64,000 nucleotides of DNA from the NCBI GenBank assembly GCA_964371615.1, contig CAYJMS010000001.1:310001-374000 (forward strand). The letters are read 5' to 3'. The position numbers and the translations under genes are program-made. This document shows, piece after piece, positions 9,532 through 18,187 of the stretch (positions are counted from its first letter, which is position 1; each line of letters starts with the position of its first letter). The notes beneath the pieces were generated by a model. The model did not search any database, had not been told where the DNA came from, and saw nothing but the letters and a program-made list of their open reading frames with translations. The stretch comes from SpSt-333 sp964371615. Lineage in GTDB: Bacteria; Bacteroidota; Ignavibacteria; UBA10030; UBA8401.

Positions 9532-10683
9532 ATGAAAACAATACAAATTCTAATAGTGTGTATCTGCAGTGCATTTGTCGTAGGATGTGAAGATGATAAA
9601 GAAAGCTTTACATATCAAATTACATATTCAGAAATCTATCAGATTAATAGTGATGGAACCGGCTTACTGCAACTGACTTCCGGACGTCATTTTATCCATT
9701 ATGCCGACTACATCCCACTATCAAACAAGATATTTTTCGTTCGATCACCAAGAACGTTCGACGGTATTACCCTTTCCGGTGGTCCACAAATCATCAATAC
9801 ATTGGATCTTAATAATGGTGTAATCGACACCCTCGTATATGCGGAGATATTCGCTTCGAGTAGAGGAATCAATGAGGAGTTGGTAGATACTTGGCGGAAG
9901 ATGGCCGTTACTGCCAATGGCGCTAAAATACTTTTTGTTGGATATTTGAGCTCTCAAACAAGCGATAAGAGAGATATATTTTCTGTCGACATTCAATCAA
10001 AACAGGTTACAAATCTTACCAATACAATCGACGGCCGGTATGTAGGTCAATTTCATCTGTCGTTTGATGAGACCAAGATAGTTTATACAGAACGACAGCC
10101 GGTCAATAATTATTCATATCTCTACATAATGAATGCAGATATGAGCAAAAAGATATTGCTGGATGAAAACCAGAACGAATTTGAATACTACTATCCGCAA
10201 TTATTAAACGGGAACAAGGAGATTTTCTATATTGAACGAAAAACATATAATAATCCATACGGATTAGGTAAATTAAAAATATTCAATATTGAAAATCGAA
10301 CAAGTCGTTATGTTTCAGATATTGATGTTGGCACATTTTTCTTTTATGAACTAACCAAAGACAATAACATAGTTGGTATTTTTGGCGGTACCAATCCGTC
10401 AATTAGAATAGTGAACCTTACAACATTAATCGAAACCACACTTGATATTCCTTCATTGACGAAGCAATTTACATTCGATAAGGAGGGGAATTATCTGTAT
10501 TCGTTCGATGAGAGTTGGTATTTATACAAGCGATCCGTTGACGGGATGCACAAATCGCTGGTATTTGGATTGACCAATCAAACAGGAACAACACATTTAC
10601 CGCGGCTATCATATACGGGTGATAAGATCTTATTCATCGGGAAAGATGATTTCAGTATCAAACAGGGGGAATTGAAACAGTGA
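9532..10683 (+). CDS. Predicted TolB/WD40-like beta-propeller lipoprotein
   Basis: A 383-aa protein from the ATG at 9532, chosen because it begins a lipoprotein signal with a VVGC lipobox (Cys19) and a charged mature N-terminus. The body has repeats in the style of TolB/PD40 propellers: YQINSDGTGLLQLTSG, IFSVDIQSKQVTNLTN, LYIMNADMSKKILLDE. Such proteins are periplasmic or surface scaffolds; no enzymatic residues are evident. The coding sequence is visibly more AT-rich than its neighbours, and it is enclosed by direct copies of an intergenic repeat, which suggests relatively recent arrival. The exact function is unknown. Confidence 0.75.
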   Translation: MKTIQILIVCICSAFVVGCEDDKESFTYQITYSEIYQINSDGTGLLQLTSGRHFIHYADYIPLSNKIFFVRSPRTFDGITLSGGPQIINTLDLNNGVIDTLVYAEIFASSRGINEELVDTWRKMAVTANGAKILFVGYLSSQTSDKRDIFSVDIQSKQVTNLTNTIDGRYVGQFHLSFDETKIVYTERQPVNNYSYLYIMNADMSKKILLDENQNEFEYYYPQLLNGNKEIFYIERKTYNNPYGLGKLKIFNIENRTSRYVSDIDVGTFFFYELTKDNNIVGIFGGTNPSIRIVNLTTLIETTLDIPSLTKQFTFDKEGNYLYSFDESWYLYKRSVDGMHKSLVFGLTNQTGTTHLPRLSYTGDKILFIGKDDFSIKQGELKQ

Positions 10684-10725
10684 GGTCATAACCTCAATTA
10701 CGAATCCCCGGGGATCTGTTAAAAA

Positions 10726-10758
10726 AGTGATGCCATGACTTAGAGTCATGGCATCACT
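10726..10758. repeat. Perfect 15-bp inverted repeat
   Basis: Arms 10726-10740 and 10744-10758 pair perfectly around TAG, preceded by an A-run. It is the first of several hairpins following the lipoprotein gene and may act as a terminator for the minus strand. Confidence 0.75.
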
Positions 10759-10770
10759 GAAGTATATATA

Positions 10771-10810
10771 GCCATCCGATTGCTCTCAGCAATCGGATGG
10801 CTTTGTTTTT
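10771..10810 (+). terminator. Intrinsic terminator of the beta-propeller lipoprotein gene
   Basis: Fourteen-base arms (10771-10784, 10788-10801) pair perfectly around a 3-nt CTC loop and are followed directly by a T-rich run, the classic rho-independent layout. Confidence 0.82.
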
Positions 10811-10815
10811 CATCT

Positions 10816-10840
10816 CGTTCCCAACGTCTCGTTGGGAACG
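10816..10840. repeat. GTTCCCAAC-type palindrome, copy 2
   Basis: Perfect 11-bp arms with a TCT loop; the same core as copy 1 at 9279-9307. Confidence 0.85.
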
Positions 10841-10903
10841 TTGACACATGAAGCTCCGCTTCAAAGTAGCATAAATGTGTGAAACAGAGTTTCCTAATGA
10901 CGG

Positions 10904-10928
10904 CGTTCCCAAACAGAGTTTGGGAACG
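10904..10928. repeat. GTTCCCAAAC-type palindrome, copy 3
   Basis: Perfect 11-bp arms with an AGA loop, a close variant of copies 1 and 2. A related half-formed unit with the word GAAACAGAGTTTC lies just upstream at 10881-10893. Confidence 0.83.
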
Positions 10929-10950
10929 AGATGACTCATTGGAAACTGAC

Positions 10951-10985
10951 AAGGTGATCGTCACCTTAGAGGTGACGGTCACCTT
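10951..10985. repeat. AGGTGA/TCACCT imperfect palindrome
   Basis: Sixteen-base arms 10951-10966 and 10970-10985 pair with a single G-T position; each arm is itself a smaller palindrome around TCG. It is part of the hairpin array filling the 460-bp region without genes between 10684 and 11144. Confidence 0.7.
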
Positions 10986-11002
10986 ATATTATGCATTTTG
11001 TT

Positions 11003-11100
11003 GATGTCTGACATCTTATAGTGCTGCATGGGAAACGTCAGACATTGAACAGCGATGTCAGACGTTCTCTTACTGCCAACGATGTCTGACGTTCTCTGTC
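11003..11100. repeat. TGTCTGAC-rich intergenic repeat, copy B
   Basis: Second copy of the repeat at 9314-9443, in the same orientation. The 51-nt core 11023-11073 is identical. It closes the interval that contains the AT-rich lipoprotein gene and the hairpin array. Confidence 0.88.
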
Positions 11101-11144
11101 TGTATTGTATGTTTCGTGATTTTGTGGCGAATGTTTTTTAAATA

Positions 11145-12290
11145 TCACTTCCTGCGGTTCTGTGCGAGCTGATGATAGTACGAAAAAACTCCAAACGCCC
11201 TCAGCGCCTGCGATTGTGCATGCACTGTTCCCACCTCATCCACACCGTACCCGTCCTCGCCGCCATGCGGATTCCATCCGTTGCGGATTGCATGATCGTA
11301 TTCCCGATGTAACGTAATGGTCGCCTTGCCATGATTATTCGTCCAGACATGTTCGAGCATCGCTGCGATGATCTCCGGGATTTCGCTCAGTTCCTCCGGC
11401 GCAATATCGTAGGCATCCAATAAAAAATGAACAAACGCGCCGTTGCCGTCCATGCGGATTTGATACCGGTCAACCGGATCGATCCAGCCGGTGCGGGGAT
11501 CAAGAATATGCCGCGCCGATGCAACCGCCATGGTCTTATACTTTTCGTCTTTTGTTACTCGGTATAAAGCGTTCAGCACAGGAAGGTAACTTGCCGATTC
11601 CCACGGCAATTGTTTTCCGAATGCGGCCGGACCTTCCTGTCCCTTCCAGATCCCGTTCCCGCGGTAAAACGTCTTCTCAATTCCCGGTACCGATCCGGTA
11701 CCGTTCCACACCGTCAACGCATCGTCCAAAAACCTTCTGTCTCCGGTCGCTTCATACAACCGGCAGGCGACCGCCACCATCAGATTCATATTGCTGTTGG
11801 TGAATATCCGTTCGTTGACATTCCAATGTCGGGGGTAATTATACCAGCTCCAGAATCCTTCGTGACTCGACATGCGCCCTTCGCTTCGAGCACTCCAGTA
11901 CCGCTGCTGCGCATCGTCGATCCAATGCTGATGTTTTTTTCCCGAAAATTCCCACCAGTAGAGTTCTGCGAGACAAATCCATGCGCGGTCGTCAACCCAT
12001 GTGCCGTTAATCATTTGCGTCATGTCGAATTGATGCAGATATCGCCGCAGAATTGTCGAATCGCCCGTGGTGCGGAAGAGAAAAGCGTCGCCGATCGCTC
12101 CGTTTGCTCCTTCCCATCCCGCGGAGTACACTTTGTAGAATTGCTCTCCGATGAGGCGCGTGCGCTCGATCCAAGTGCCGGCCTGCTGCGCAGCGACCGT
12201 GTCGGCGGCAGGGGATTCCGTCCGTGATTGTTCCTGCCGATCGGAACACGAAAGGAGGAGCAAGGATATGAGGAGTGAATAAAATTTCAT
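11145..12290 (-). CDS. GH76-like (alpha-1,6-mannanase-type) lipoprotein
   Basis: A 381-aa protein from the ATG at 12290, which opens a lipoprotein signal with LLLLSC (Cys15). The all-helical body with repeated aromatic and Gly-rich turns, and the adjacent acidic pair Asp100-Asp101 in WVDDRAWICLAELYWW, resemble the catalytic DD of family GH76 (alpha/alpha)6-barrel enzymes, which cut alpha-1,6-mannan. Other motifs fit the same fold: NMNLMVAVACRLYEATGD and GWNPHGGEDGYG. It is on the same strand as the upstream M1 aminopeptidase, 49 bp after it, so the two may be co-transcribed. The fold is likely; the exact substrate is a guess. Confidence 0.7.
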   Translation of the reverse strand: MKFYSLLISLLLLSCSDRQEQSRTESPAADTVAAQQAGTWIERTRLIGEQFYKVYSAGWEGANGAIGDAFLFRTTGDSTILRRYLHQFDMTQMINGTWVDDRAWICLAELYWWEFSGKKHQHWIDDAQQRYWSARSEGRMSSHEGFWSWYNYPRHWNVNERIFTNSNMNLMVAVACRLYEATGDRRFLDDALTVWNGTGSVPGIEKTFYRGNGIWKGQEGPAAFGKQLPWESASYLPVLNALYRVTKDEKYKTMAVASARHILDPRTGWIDPVDRYQIRMDGNGAFVHFLLDAYDIAPEELSEIPEIIAAMLEHVWTNNHGKATITLHREYDHAIRNGWNPHGGEDGYGVDEVGTVHAQSQALRAFGVFSYYHQLAQNRRK

Positions 12291-12339
12291 TATGATTGCA
12301 GCAGGAAACCGTTGCGGGACCGGTTCCTGCCGCATCGTA

Positions 12340-14175
12340 TTATTTTAAAATATCGTCGATGGTATTGAAACTAACAGAATGATATCCGGGTCGTGCTTTT
12401 TCGTACACGTCCTTTGCCCATGCTTTCCCTTCCGGGGTTTTTGCCAATTCCATATACAGGGGTTTGATCAATTTCCGGCGGCCGACGTTTATCAAATAAT
12501 TCCGCATCGGCCCGTACGCGGTTTCGTACTTCATGACGATACACCGCTGAAACCATTCGCACAGTATCTCAGAGTTGCCGGAACGAGTAAACGTAAATGC
12601 GTAGTCCAACTCAATCATCTTTTCAAGAGACATCGACGACGGAAGATTGTGAAGGAAATAGAGCCAGTGATGCGTTGTCCAACCGTTTGTGTTCAGTTGT
12701 GACGCGGGAGTGCCGCTCTTCCATGCATCAATCTGTTTCATTACATTCTCGAATTCGGGAGAGTGCGGCTGCGGGCAGTTTGCCGGCAGCCCGGCGGTAT
12801 ATACCCAGGCGTTGATATCGATGGCATTCTTCTGATCTGTATTTTTAAAATGCGCATTGAAATAATTCAGGAACGATTCCGTCGTCATTGGCATAAATGC
12901 TTTTTCCTCAAAATATTTTTTCAGAAATGCATCCCATTGTTCCCGTCCGAATGCCTCCTCGCATAAACGCAGAAAGAAGTATCCCTTATTATAAGCGATA
13001 TCAGTCATTCCCTCGTCCGGATCGCGACCCTTCAGGTCGAGTTTCAGTTTTGTGTCTGAACTATCCGCACCGAGTTCTGCGATGGTGGCGTTAAGGTCCT
13101 TGAGTGCTAACGTGGCAAGCATTTCCGAATAATTCTGTCCGTATACCTTTTCCATAATGCGCTGTTCGAAATAAACGGTAAATCCTTCGTTTAGCCAAAA
13201 GTCATCCCACGTTGCGTTTGTGACAAGATTGCCGGACCAGGAATGTGCAAGTTCGTGCGCAACAAGCGCTACCAGCGATCGGTCTCCGGCAAGAATGGTC
13301 GGCGTGGCAAACGTCAACCGGGGATTTTCCATGCCGCCGAACGGAAAGCTTGGGGGGAGCACCAACAAATCGTATCGCCCCCAGCGGTATGGACCGTATA
13401 ATTCCTCGGCAGAAGAGATCATCTTTTCAACATCGACAAATTCATATGCCGCTTTTTCCACTATAGCCGGTTCGGCATAAACGCCGCTTCGCTCACCGAG
13501 CGGGCGGAACTCAAGATCACCGACCGACAATGCCAACAGATACGACGGAATCGGCTGATCCATTGTGAACCGGTATATTCCGTCTGCAGCACGGGTACCG
13601 GTGTTTCCTGCTGCGCTCATCACTGCAAGCAGGTCGGGACGGGTTCGGATCGTAGCAGAATAGGTGAAACGGACACCGGGGCCGTCCATGCACGGAACCC
13701 ATGTCCGGGCAAGAATTGCCTGCGACTGTGTGAAGAGGAACGGTTTTTCCTTTCCGGAAGTCTGCGATGGTTCCAGCCATTGCAATGCACCTGCATCCGG
13801 TGACGTAGTGTAATGGATCGTCACTGTTTTTGTCTTCGGTGTAATCGTTATCGTTAATGGTTTCCCCAGGAATTTCACCTCCTCGCCGAGTGTATATGCG
13901 GCAGGACTCTCTTTTTCATCGAGACTGACTTTCTGGATGGAAAGTCCGCGGGTATCAAGAACGAGTCGTTTGGTTCTTTTTTTATTGTCGAGAGTGAGTA
14001 TCGCTTTTCCCGATAAAATCTTTTCTTGAAAATTTACCGAAAGATCGAGATCGATGTGGGTGATGACCACTTCGGCGGAATTTGCGAATGAATGGATATC
14101 TTTTTCCATGATCTTATTTTGTGCAGTTGATGTGATTGTTGAAAAAACAAACAATAACGGGATAAAATATTTCAT
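12340..14175 (-). CDS. Exported M1-family aminopeptidase
   Basis: A 611-aa protein with signal peptide MKYFIPLLFVFSTITSTAQ. It has the gluzincin zinc site His307-Glu308-x-x-His311 with Glu330 eighteen residues further on (WLNEGFT), and the substrate-binding FGGMEN loop at about residue 280. It closely follows the leukotriene A4 hydrolase-like branch of family M1: N-terminal beta saddle, catalytic domain, and a C-terminal helical repeat domain. It would remove N-terminal amino acids from peptides in the periplasm. A GGAG site precedes the ATG. The gene is divergent from the desaturase and lies upstream of the GH76-like gene. Confidence 0.95.
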   Translation of the reverse strand: MKYFIPLLFVFSTITSTAQNKIMEKDIHSFANSAEVVITHIDLDLSVNFQEKILSGKAILTLDNKKRTKRLVLDTRGLSIQKVSLDEKESPAAYTLGEEVKFLGKPLTITITPKTKTVTIHYTTSPDAGALQWLEPSQTSGKEKPFLFTQSQAILARTWVPCMDGPGVRFTYSATIRTRPDLLAVMSAAGNTGTRAADGIYRFTMDQPIPSYLLALSVGDLEFRPLGERSGVYAEPAIVEKAAYEFVDVEKMISSAEELYGPYRWGRYDLLVLPPSFPFGGMENPRLTFATPTILAGDRSLVALVAHELAHSWSGNLVTNATWDDFWLNEGFTVYFEQRIMEKVYGQNYSEMLATLALKDLNATIAELGADSSDTKLKLDLKGRDPDEGMTDIAYNKGYFFLRLCEEAFGREQWDAFLKKYFEEKAFMPMTTESFLNYFNAHFKNTDQKNAIDINAWVYTAGLPANCPQPHSPEFENVMKQIDAWKSGTPASQLNTNGWTTHHWLYFLHNLPSSMSLEKMIELDYAFTFTRSGNSEILCEWFQRCIVMKYETAYGPMRNYLINVGRRKLIKPLYMELAKTPEGKAWAKDVYEKARPGYHSVSFNTIDDILK

Positions 14176-14370
14176 TGGTACTCCATTGTTGATGTGTGAT
14201 CATTGTCATCAATATAAAAATCCTGCCGACAAAATTCTACCCTGCAAGAAATATAATACTTGCCGGACGGGAGGGCTGAAGGTATATTGACATAGAGAAG
14301 GAACAATACATATCGTCATTATTGTTAACAAAACCGCACAGTATCCATCACCATCACGCGACGGCAGAAA

Positions 14371-15112
14371 ATGACAATACCGATCTTTTTCCTCATCCAT
14401 TGGTTTCTTTCGCTTTTCAGTCAGACATTTTTCCTGCACCGGTATGCAGCGCATAAGATGTTTACCATGAACAAATTCTGGGAGCGCTTCTTTTATCTTT
14501 TCACATTCATTACACAAGGCTCCTCGTTTCTGAATCCCCGTGCCTATGCAGTGATGCACCGGATGCACCACGCATATAGCGATACCGAAAAAGATCCGCA
14601 TTCACCACATTATTTTAAGAGTATGTTCCGAATGATGTCCCGAACGTATGATATTTATATAGATATTCTGCTGCGGAAAATCTCTCCCGGTGAGAATTTT
14701 GAAAAGGTATCCCGGAATGGCCTTTGTTGGACAGGCTCTCTGCCGCCTGGATTCCGAGGGTGTTATGGGGAATCGGATACACAGCATTCTATATAATCTT
14801 TGCCATGCCTGGTATTGGTATCTTTTATTGCCGGCTCACTTTATTATGGGACCCATCCATGGTGGAATCGTCAATTGGTTCGGCCATACACTAGGCTATG
14901 TCAATTTTCACGATACCGCTGATCAATCCCGAAATACGATCCCGTTTGATCTTATTACCATGGGAGAACTCTTCCAAAACAACCATCACCGCTATCCCAA
15001 CAGCGCAAATTTCGCTAAAAAGTGGTATGAAATCGATCCGATCTATCCATTCATGAAATTACTTGAATGGTTTAGGATAATAAAAATGACAAGAACAGCC
15101 GGAATTCAATGA
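14371..15112 (+). pseudogene. Acyl-CoA/fatty-acid desaturase, apparently broken by two frameshifts
   Basis: Fatty-acid desaturase of the membrane di-iron type, split over three frames. Frame one from the ATG at 14371 gives His box 1 (HRYAAH, from His23) and box 2 (HRMHH, from His63). Near 14702-14708 the homologous sequence moves to a second frame, reading WPLLDRLSAAWIPRVLWGIGYTAFYIIFA. Near 14800 it moves to a third frame carrying GPIHGGIVNWFGH and the third box ELFQNNHHRYP, ending at 15112. Each shift is explained by loss of one base, the first plausibly in a G-run. All three histidine boxes survive, so the damage is either recent or a sequencing error. Followed by a strong terminator. Confidence 0.87.
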
Positions 15113-15142
15113 AAAAAAGCCTCGAAAAATCGAGGCTTTTTT
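15113..15142 (+). terminator. Intrinsic terminator after the desaturase
   Basis: Stem GCCTCGA (15119-15125) and TCGAGGC (15130-15136) with an AAAA loop, extended by A/T pairing and ending in a run of T. Confidence 0.9.
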
Positions 15143-15205
15143 ATTGCTTCACATTGAACTTATCGTGCAAAACGTGCGTTATCATTTCAAACATGGAGAA
15201 TTTCA

Positions 15206-15534
15206 ATGAAAAACATACTTATATCAATCATTTCTGAGGTTTTGTATGGGTTGTCTACGTGGTTGTCGAAACAAGCCTGGTAAGCAATCTCTTTAAAGAA
15301 TGGGATTATTTGATGAGTATTCCCTGGATGAAGGCAACCTTATGGGATTTTTATGCAAACATCTTTGTGCTGCTTCTTTGGGTATATTACAAGGAATCTC
15401 ACATAGCGATAAAAGCCCTCTGGACTGTTCTCTTCATTACACTTGGCAGTATTGCCGTGACCGGATATGTCTTATTGCAACTCATGAAACTCAGGACCGG
15501 CGATGGTCTTGAAAAAGTTCTTTTGAAAAACTAA
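15206..15534 (+). pseudogene. DUF1475-family membrane protein with an N-terminal frameshift
   Basis: The C-terminal 91 codons (readable from a GTG at 15259) match the DUF1475 family: IPWMKATLWDFYANI, WVYYKESH and a final helix. The expected N-terminal helix starts at the ATG at 15206 (MKNILISIIS) in another frame; restoring one base near 15236-15238 joins it to FVWVVYVVVETSLVSNL and gives a normal protein of about 109 aa with three membrane helices. Either the gene is damaged or the sequence lacks a base. DUF1475 proteins are small membrane proteins found next to DUF1295 and cyclopropane-synthase genes; their function is unknown. Confidence 0.75.
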
Positions 15535-15546
15535 AAAGGCGGTATT

Positions 15547-16335
15547 ATGATAGATCACATTTTCAATACCTCACTCTACGGATTTCTCTTTGTATTTTCA
15601 TTGATGAGCATATTATGGCTCATCTACCGTGTGACGAACAAACCGATGATCGTCGATGCTGGTTGGGGATTCGGCCTTGCACTGATTGGTATGTTCTACG
15701 CTTTTCTTGGTGATGGAGACGTAACCAGAAGGATTATCATTGGAGTCATGACAGGAATTTGGGGATTTCGTCTCGGTTCATATCTATTATTCACACGGGT
15801 GCTCGGCCGTCATCACGATGCGCGGTACGATATGCTTGAAAAAGGGTGGGGGAAGAATATCCCGTTCCGCTATTTTCTCTTTTATCAATACCAGGCGATC
15901 GCCATCGTCTTTATAACGGTACAATTCATTGTCATCGCCAACAATCCCTCGCCGGAACTTTTCGTACTGGAATACATCGGCATCGGTCTCTGGCTGGTGT
16001 CGGTGATAGGTCAATCGGTTTCCGATGCTCAGTTGAATTCTTTTAAAAACGATCCGGCAAATAAAGGGAAGGTTTGTCAGGTTGGATTGTGGAACTATTC
16101 CCGTCACCCGAATTATTTCTTTGAGTGGCTGATCTGGATGGCATACCTGATCTTTGCCCTTGCTTCCGACGGCGGATGGATCGCGATCTTCGCGCCGATA
16201 ATCATGCTGTATCTGCTGCTGCGTGTCACCGGTATTCCGTTGACGGAGGAAAACGCGATACGATCTAAAGGGGATCTCTATCGTGAATATCAGCGGACAA
16301 CCAGTCCGTTTATTCCGTGGTTTAAGAAAAAATAA
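15547..16335 (+). CDS. DUF1295 / steroid 5-alpha-reductase-like membrane protein
   Basis: A 262-aa polytopic membrane protein. The C-terminal part carries the family signature for NADPH-dependent reductases/methyltransferases of this fold: GLWNYSRHPNYFFEW followed by RVTGIPLTEE and a basic FIPWFKKK end. DUF1295 members are related to 3-oxo-5-alpha-steroid 4-dehydrogenases and are repeatedly found beside cyclopropane-fatty-acid-synthase-like genes, suggesting reduction of a lipid double bond. Twelve bases separate it from the DUF1475 gene and 46 from the next methyltransferase, consistent with one operon. The family is clear; the substrate is inferred. Confidence 0.9.
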   Translation: MIDHIFNTSLYGFLFVFSLMSILWLIYRVTNKPMIVDAGWGFGLALIGMFYAFLGDGDVTRRIIIGVMTGIWGFRLGSYLLFTRVLGRHHDARYDMLEKGWGKNIPFRYFLFYQYQAIAIVFITVQFIVIANNPSPELFVLEYIGIGLWLVSVIGQSVSDAQLNSFKNDPANKGKVCQVGLWNYSRHPNYFFEWLIWMAYLIFALASDGGWIAIFAPIIMLYLLLRVTGIPLTEENAIRSKGDLYREYQRTTSPFIPWFKKK

Positions 16336-16381
16336 ATGTATCCGCCGGACAGAAACTTCCGGCTTTCAAACGAAAGTTGAA

Positions 16382-17410
16382 ATGATATCTACAGTACTAG
16401 AAAATAATATTTTACCCGATTGGCTGATCCGAATCGGCATTCGCCGGCTGCTGGCACAGCGGCTGCGCGAAGAGCACAAAGGGAATGCTGCCGCACAGCA
16501 GGCGCACCTTATGGAGTTGATCGAATTCCTGAAATCAAGTCCCATCGCCGTAAATACACACGACGCAAACGAGCAGCATTACGAAGTGCCGACCGAGTTT
16601 TTCCGGCTCGTTATGGGAAAACACATGAAATACAGCTCCGGCTACTGGAAGAACGGCGTGACCTCCATCGATCAATCCGAAGCGGATATGCTGGAACTGA
16701 CGACGGAGCGGGCGGAATTGAAGGACGGGATGTCGATACTCGAACTGGGCTGCGGCTGGGGTTCGCTCTCGCTGTATATGGCGGCCAAATATCCGAACGC
16801 AAAGATCACCGGCGTCTCGAATTCCCGCACGCAAAAAGAATACATCGACAATGCCGCGGAGGCACGGGGATTGAAAAATCTGACGATCATCACGGCAGAT
16901 ATGAACCAATTTACTGTCGACGGTAAGTTTGATCGGGTTGTTTCGGTGGAGATGTTCGAACATATGCGCAATTACGAAAAACTGCTCGAAAAAGTCTCCG
17001 GTTTTCTGAATGAAAACGGGAAATTGTTCGTTCACATTTTCACGCATAAGACATATTCGTACCTCTTTGAAGTGAAAGATGAAACCGATTGGATGTCGAA
17101 ATATTTTTTCACCGGCGGCATTATGCCGAGCGACCACCTGCTGATGTATTTCCCAAAGCACCTTGCGATCGAAAAACATTGGCATGTTCCCGGCGTACAC
17201 TATTACAAAACAAGCGAAGCATGGCTGAGCAACATGGATGCGCATAAACAGGAGATACAACAAATCTTTATGGAGACATACGGAAAAGATCAAATGACCA
17301 AGTGGTGGGTCTATTGGCGGGTCTTTTTCATGGCATGCGCCGAGTTGTGGGGATACAATAACGGGGAAGAGTGGATTGTCAGTCATTATTTATTCGAGAA
17401 AAAACGATGA
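16382..17410 (+). CDS. Cyclopropane-fatty-acid-synthase-like SAM methyltransferase (short form)
   Basis: A 342-aa class I methyltransferase of the CFA/coclaurine-N-methyltransferase branch. The SAM-binding motif LELGCGWGSLSL is followed by the acidic and aromatic positions of the fold; HYEVPTEFF near residue 65 and YSSGYW are typical of lipid-modifying members. The ATG at 16382 is preferred because the longer reading from 16283 overlaps DUF1295 and lacks homology. It likely methylates the double bond of an unsaturated fatty acyl chain. The stop overlaps the start of the next gene (ATGA). It is distinct from the longer paralogue at 20371, so the cluster may perform two successive methyl transfers or act on two lipids. 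Confidence 0.88.
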   Translation: MISTVLENNILPDWLIRIGIRRLLAQRLREEHKGNAAAQQAHLMELIEFLKSSPIAVNTHDANEQHYEVPTEFFRLVMGKHMKYSSGYWKNGVTSIDQSEADMLELTTERAELKDGMSILELGCGWGSLSLYMAAKYPNAKITGVSNSRTQKEYIDNAAEARGLKNLTIITADMNQFTVDGKFDRVVSVEMFEHMRNYEKLLEKVSGFLNENGKLFVHIFTHKTYSYLFEVKDETDWMSKYFFTGGIMPSDHLLMYFPKHLAIEKHWHVPGVHYYKTSEAWLSNMDAHKQEIQQIFMETYGKDQMTKWWVYWRVFFMACAELWGYNNGEEWIVSHYLFEKKR

Positions 17411-18123
17411 AAATACTTTTTGCAGTTGCGTTGATAATTTTTGGTATTGGCCGTCTTGAGGCAAATCCGGTCGTTCAAAAATATATTGGAACAGCTACCG
17501 ATCTGAAGACCGGTGCGGTGCTCTATTATGAAGAACATGTTGCGACGTATCTGAACGATCAGCATGTCAGCACCATCATTACCTATCGAGACACAAAAAA
17601 TATTGTCATTGCCGAAAAGAGGATCAATTTCACTCCCGGATCCGCCGCTGCGCGGTTTCGTCTGGAAGATTTCCGTTTTGGCACCGTTGAAGGAGCCGAA
17701 CCGAAAGGAACGAATGTTATCGTCTATAGTAAAGAAAAGACAGGGGCGGAGGTCAAGGAAAAATCTCTTTCCATTCCCGATCCCGTTGCAATCGACGGCG
17801 GACTCAACAGCATGGTAAGGAATAATTGGCCCAAATTAATGATCGGCGAGCGGGTCGATTTTTATCTCGGTGTTCCCTCACAGCTCGATTTTTATCATTT
17901 CAGAGTGGTGAAAGATCGCGAAGAGACCTTCGCCGGCCGGAACACCCTCGTAGTACGTTTCGAGTCGGATTTCTGGTTCATCCGCCTCTTCGTCGATCCG
18001 GTTATCGTTTGGTACGATGTGGAGACGCGGCGCGCGTTGCAGTACGAAGGAATTTCAAATATCTACAACGAAAAAGGGAAGAGTTATATTGTACGCGTGA
18101 CGTTTGATAAACCGGGTCCCTAA
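17407..18123 (+). CDS. Exported DUF3108-like protein of the lipid cluster
   Basis: A 238-aa protein from the ATG at 17407 with a signal peptide ending near LEANP. The remaining sequence is beta-rich with alternating segments such as FRFGTVEGAEPKGTNVIVYS and LVVRFESDFWFIRLFVDPVIVWYDVETRRALQYEGIS, the pattern of DUF3108/LolA-like half-barrels that bind lipids. It overlaps the methyltransferase by four bases, so it is surely part of the lipid-modification operon. It may carry or sense a lipid intermediate in the periplasm. The precise family assignment is tentative. Confidence 0.65.
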   Translation: MKILFAVALIIFGIGRLEANPVVQKYIGTATDLKTGAVLYYEEHVATYLNDQHVSTIITYRDTKNIVIAEKRINFTPGSAAARFRLEDFRFGTVEGAEPKGTNVIVYSKEKTGAEVKEKSLSIPDPVAIDGGLNSMVRNNWPKLMIGERVDFYLGVPSQLDFYHFRVVKDREETFAGRNTLVVRFESDFWFIRLFVDPVIVWYDVETRRALQYEGISNIYNEKGKSYIVRVTFDKPGP

Positions 18124-18187
18124 ATGTTGAAATTATCAATATCCGATTTTCAAACGAGAAAAGAAGATTAAGGGTGAAATACTCATA

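Noticed and set aside
9314..11100. Insertion sequence around the AT-rich lipoprotein gene
   Set aside because: The bounding repeats are direct, not inverted, and there is no transposase; left as a possible cassette only.
9265..11144. CRISPR array in the repeat-rich spacers
   Set aside because: The repeats are palindromes of differing sequence without regular spacing, unique spacers or cas genes.
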